From contig NW_005179112.1 in NCBI RefSeq assembly GCF_000350225.1, positions 30,251 to 94,250 of the forward strand: a stretch of DNA of 64,000 nt, in the 5' to 3' direction. Below the pieces are notes generated by a model. That model did not search any database and had not been told where the DNA came from. It saw only the letters and a program-made list of their open reading frames with translations. How positions within the stretch are numbered: the first letter of the stretch is position 1; each line of letters starts with the position of its first letter. Shown in pieces: positions 61,839 to 64,000 of this stretch. A program made the translations under genes and the position numbers. Source of the stretch: Chondrus crispus. Lineage: Eukaryota > Rhodophyta > Florideophyceae > Gigartinales > Gigartinaceae.

Positions 61839-62435
61839 TGTGGTACAATACATATGGTAGCGGTAGGGTGTTACAGGTGTACAGGTGGCATACTCGGATC
61901 TGGTTCTGGATCCAACCGTGTCGCTGATCCAATCCGAGAGTAGTGGCTTTAAGCCCACCCCTTACAGTAGCCAAACTGTAATTATAGTACAGTGTCACCG
62001 GCGGTACTTTACCTAACCCGCCGGTGCCACCTCCCCCTTCGTAAAGCAAGCAATCACCCCCGGTTCTCTGGATGTTGGAGCTACTAGGACGAGTCTCTGG
62101 TACGTCCCCACACCCAGGGGTCCCCCTTTTAGGTTGCTTCCTTCCTTCGGGTCGTACGTACGCGTGTCATATTGCGCGATTCCTTTCCTCTTCCCCTTTC
62201 TGACAGGTTGGCTATCCCTACAGCTGTCCCTATTTCCCCGGTTCGCTATCCTTACGGCTATCTGCTCTTCTTTGCCTTTTCCTCTTTTCTGCCCTCTACC
62301 ACAGCTTTCCCGGTCTATGCTGTTGCAGTGTTTCTACTGCGCTGTCCCTGCACGGGACTGGTCTCTCCGGAGAGACTCGGGCTACAGAACCCGAGTCTGT
62401 ACCTCGATCCGCACCGGAGGATCGACGGTACCACA
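61839..62435 (+). repeat. Element D 3' LTR
   Basis: A 597-bp segment bounded by the 8-bp inverted termini TGTGGTAC and GTACCACA, directly after the polypurine tract. A TATAATT lies on the minus strand near 61978-61984, upstream of the antisense ORF. No second LTR lies in the window. Confidence 0.75.
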
Positions 62436-64000
62436 GCCCGTATACCCCAATAGTGTTTCATCTGCATTGAGGCTCAATCCCACGTTTTACGTCCATTTCA
62501 AGTACCTCAAAAGTTGTTTTGCAGCCGTACAGTGTACATCGATGTATGTGGTTATACATTTGGCCAGGTATGCAACTACATACATAACGTCAGGTCTTGT
62601 AGAAGTGGCGAGGAACATAACGCAAACCAGCAGTTCGCGGAAGGGAATGTAGTTCGGTTTGTTGGCATTCCCCCAATTTTGTGCTGGTTACATTACAGAA
62701 ATCAGACTTCTGTTCAAGGACACACTTTTCGGCTTACACTCTTCCAATCCAGAACGGTTCAGAAGAGCCCTTCAGTAGTTTCTCTGGTATATTTTGAAAG
62801 TGCGGTTGGGTCTGTCACGTTTGACTTGTACTCCCAGGAACCTTGTCACTTCTCCAAGATGACGGATGTCAAACTCGTTCCCAGATCCCACCTGAACAAT
62901 TCACTTGTTGGAAGAAAGTTGGCTGCGACCAGATTGTCGCCCACGTAAACGGGCACGTATGTTGTCTTGTTCCACGTGTTCGTACGTAGAAACTCGGATC
63001 TGCCCTAGACTCTTGAACCCCCAATGCCATAAGCTTAAATTCTTGTTCCAGGCTTTAGAGCCTTGTTTCAGACCATAAAATGCCTCTAAAAGTTTCCTCA
63101 CCTTGTTGTTCCAAAGTATCTGTGTGAAAGACGTCCTGGAGTTTGGGAGATAGCCATGGAAGTGTAAGATAAATCTCTTCATTTAGATCCGACGATAAGA
63201 TTGCTGTCTTGATATCGATATGATCTATGTGTTGGTCCTGAGGCTGTAAGACCTATTTGCAGACGGATGGTTTGAAATTTTGTCACCTGCGAAAATACAT
63301 CCTTCTAGTTAATATCTTGCACTCTGGAAAGTCCCCTCGTAACCAGTCTCGCCTTGTGCCTTAAAATATGCTTACATACATCCCTTTTGACATCGAAAAC
63401 CCACTTACCGTCAATAGGGTTTCTACACATCGGTAGACTCTTAATACTTCGTACACTTTCATGTCACGTCAAGATAGCATCTCACTTTCCATTGCCTCTG
63501 TCCATTCATCACGCTAAGTACTTGTCATAGCTTGAACATGACTGTCTGGAATGAAAGTATCGAGGGGGTCATTTTCGACATAGCAGTAAAAGGGCCTGGC
63601 AACCGCTGTCACGGAATGGAATTGGTGCGCTTACTCTGGGCCTCGGCGAGCGTCGTGGTCCCGCGAGTTGTTGGACTTAGGTAGAACCGGCTCTCTCTAT
63701 CTCTTAGCCATCCGTTATGTTTTGTTGTCTATTTTCATCGTTTTGCGATAGCCCATTGTGGGAATCTTCTGACCCAATGTCTCGTGCAATGAAGGTATTT
63801 ATGTTATTCCGACCATTGGTGCCACGATACCGACAACGATTGACTCAATATTAACAGCAGTGGAACTTTCGGCATCAACTCTGACAATTGCTTTATTAAA
63901 TGTGATATATCTAGACGCCATGATCTTGTTTTCATCTGGTAAATATACGCGATATGCGTTTCCTGAGCTATAACCAACATGTATCCCTTTCCGTGTCTTG
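62436..64000 (-). mobile_element. Old Ty1/copia element fragment
   Basis: Degraded minus-strand pol of a copia element, running off the window. From the window end inward: integrase C-terminal part (KGIHVGYSSGNAYRVYLPDE), reverse transcriptase pieces (HIDIKTAILSSDLNEEIYL, then LLEAFYGLKQGSKAWNKNL, then LGEVTRFLGVQVKRD) and the start of RNase H (HCTAAKQLLRYLKWT). The frame is broken many times. Element D's LTR abuts it at 62435/62436, so D probably inserted into it. Among the older elements here, judged from its decay. Confidence 0.75.

Larger units (their letters stand above)
56778..62435 (+). mobile_element. Element D: chromodomain Ty3/gypsy element, 3' part
   Basis: A plus-strand fossil. 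Only the part from the start of reverse transcriptase to the 3' LTR is present. Order: RT, RNase H, integrase, chromodomain, a 0.56-kb spacer, an antisense ORF, polypurine tract, LTR. Pol is open over long stretches but has about three breaks. It is related to element C (shared PLPRMDECLDSLGD) but clearly a different lineage. Age cannot be judged because only one LTR is seen. Confidence 0.88.

Overview
The window is eukaryotic, repeat-rich nuclear DNA. It has GT-AG introns, Ty3/gypsy and Ty1/copia retroelement relics, pogo-like and Tnp2-type DNA transposons, and fragments of eukaryotic genes (ABCB transporter, cullin-3, JmjC demethylase with a C5HC2 finger, glucose/sorbosone-dehydrogenase-like propeller). 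The style recalls a compact, transposon-invaded genome such as that of a florideophyte red alga, but the taxon is a guess. I found no rRNA, tRNA, CRISPR or prokaryotic feature.

Layout. (1) 12-28252 is a three-level nest of LTR elements inside a small pogo-like DNA transposon. Element A (1313-28089, minus strand, TSD CTAGG) sits in the transposon. Element B (2533-23196, minus, TSD ACACG) sits in A's pol. Element C (4281-19173, plus, chromodomain gag-pol) sits in B. LTR-pair divergence judged by eye falls from about 5% (A) to 1-2% (B, C), matching the nesting order. (2) 28224-35984 is host-like and gene-poor: a secreted propeller gene whose 3' end runs into the pogo-like terminus, and two small paralogous secreted proteins. 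(3) 35985-37430 is a second copy of the pogo-like element and its left flank, without A: a natural empty site. (4) 39288-42755 is one long transposase-like frame carrying three in-frame stops. (5) 42757-56720 holds a Tnp2 (CACTA-type) transposase surrounded by truncated host gene fragments, several keeping introns or splice sites, and bracketed by clusters of GAGTGCA palindromes. (6) About 56778-62435 is the 3' part of a second chromodomain Ty3 element (D), whose 3' LTR abuts an old Ty1/copia fragment reaching the window end.

The most notable observation is an extra open frame lying antisense between pol and the 3' LTR in two different chromodomain Ty3 elements (C: 16713-18113; D: 60630-61790). 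It starts about 40-50 nt inside the LTR and reads inward. The two predicted proteins share a colinear series of motifs, so they look homologous. B carries an antisense frame in the same position (3281-4280), and A carries promoter-like and intron-like signals there. The second notable block is the mosaic of host-gene pieces next to the Tnp2 transposase, which looks like DNA-level gene capture.
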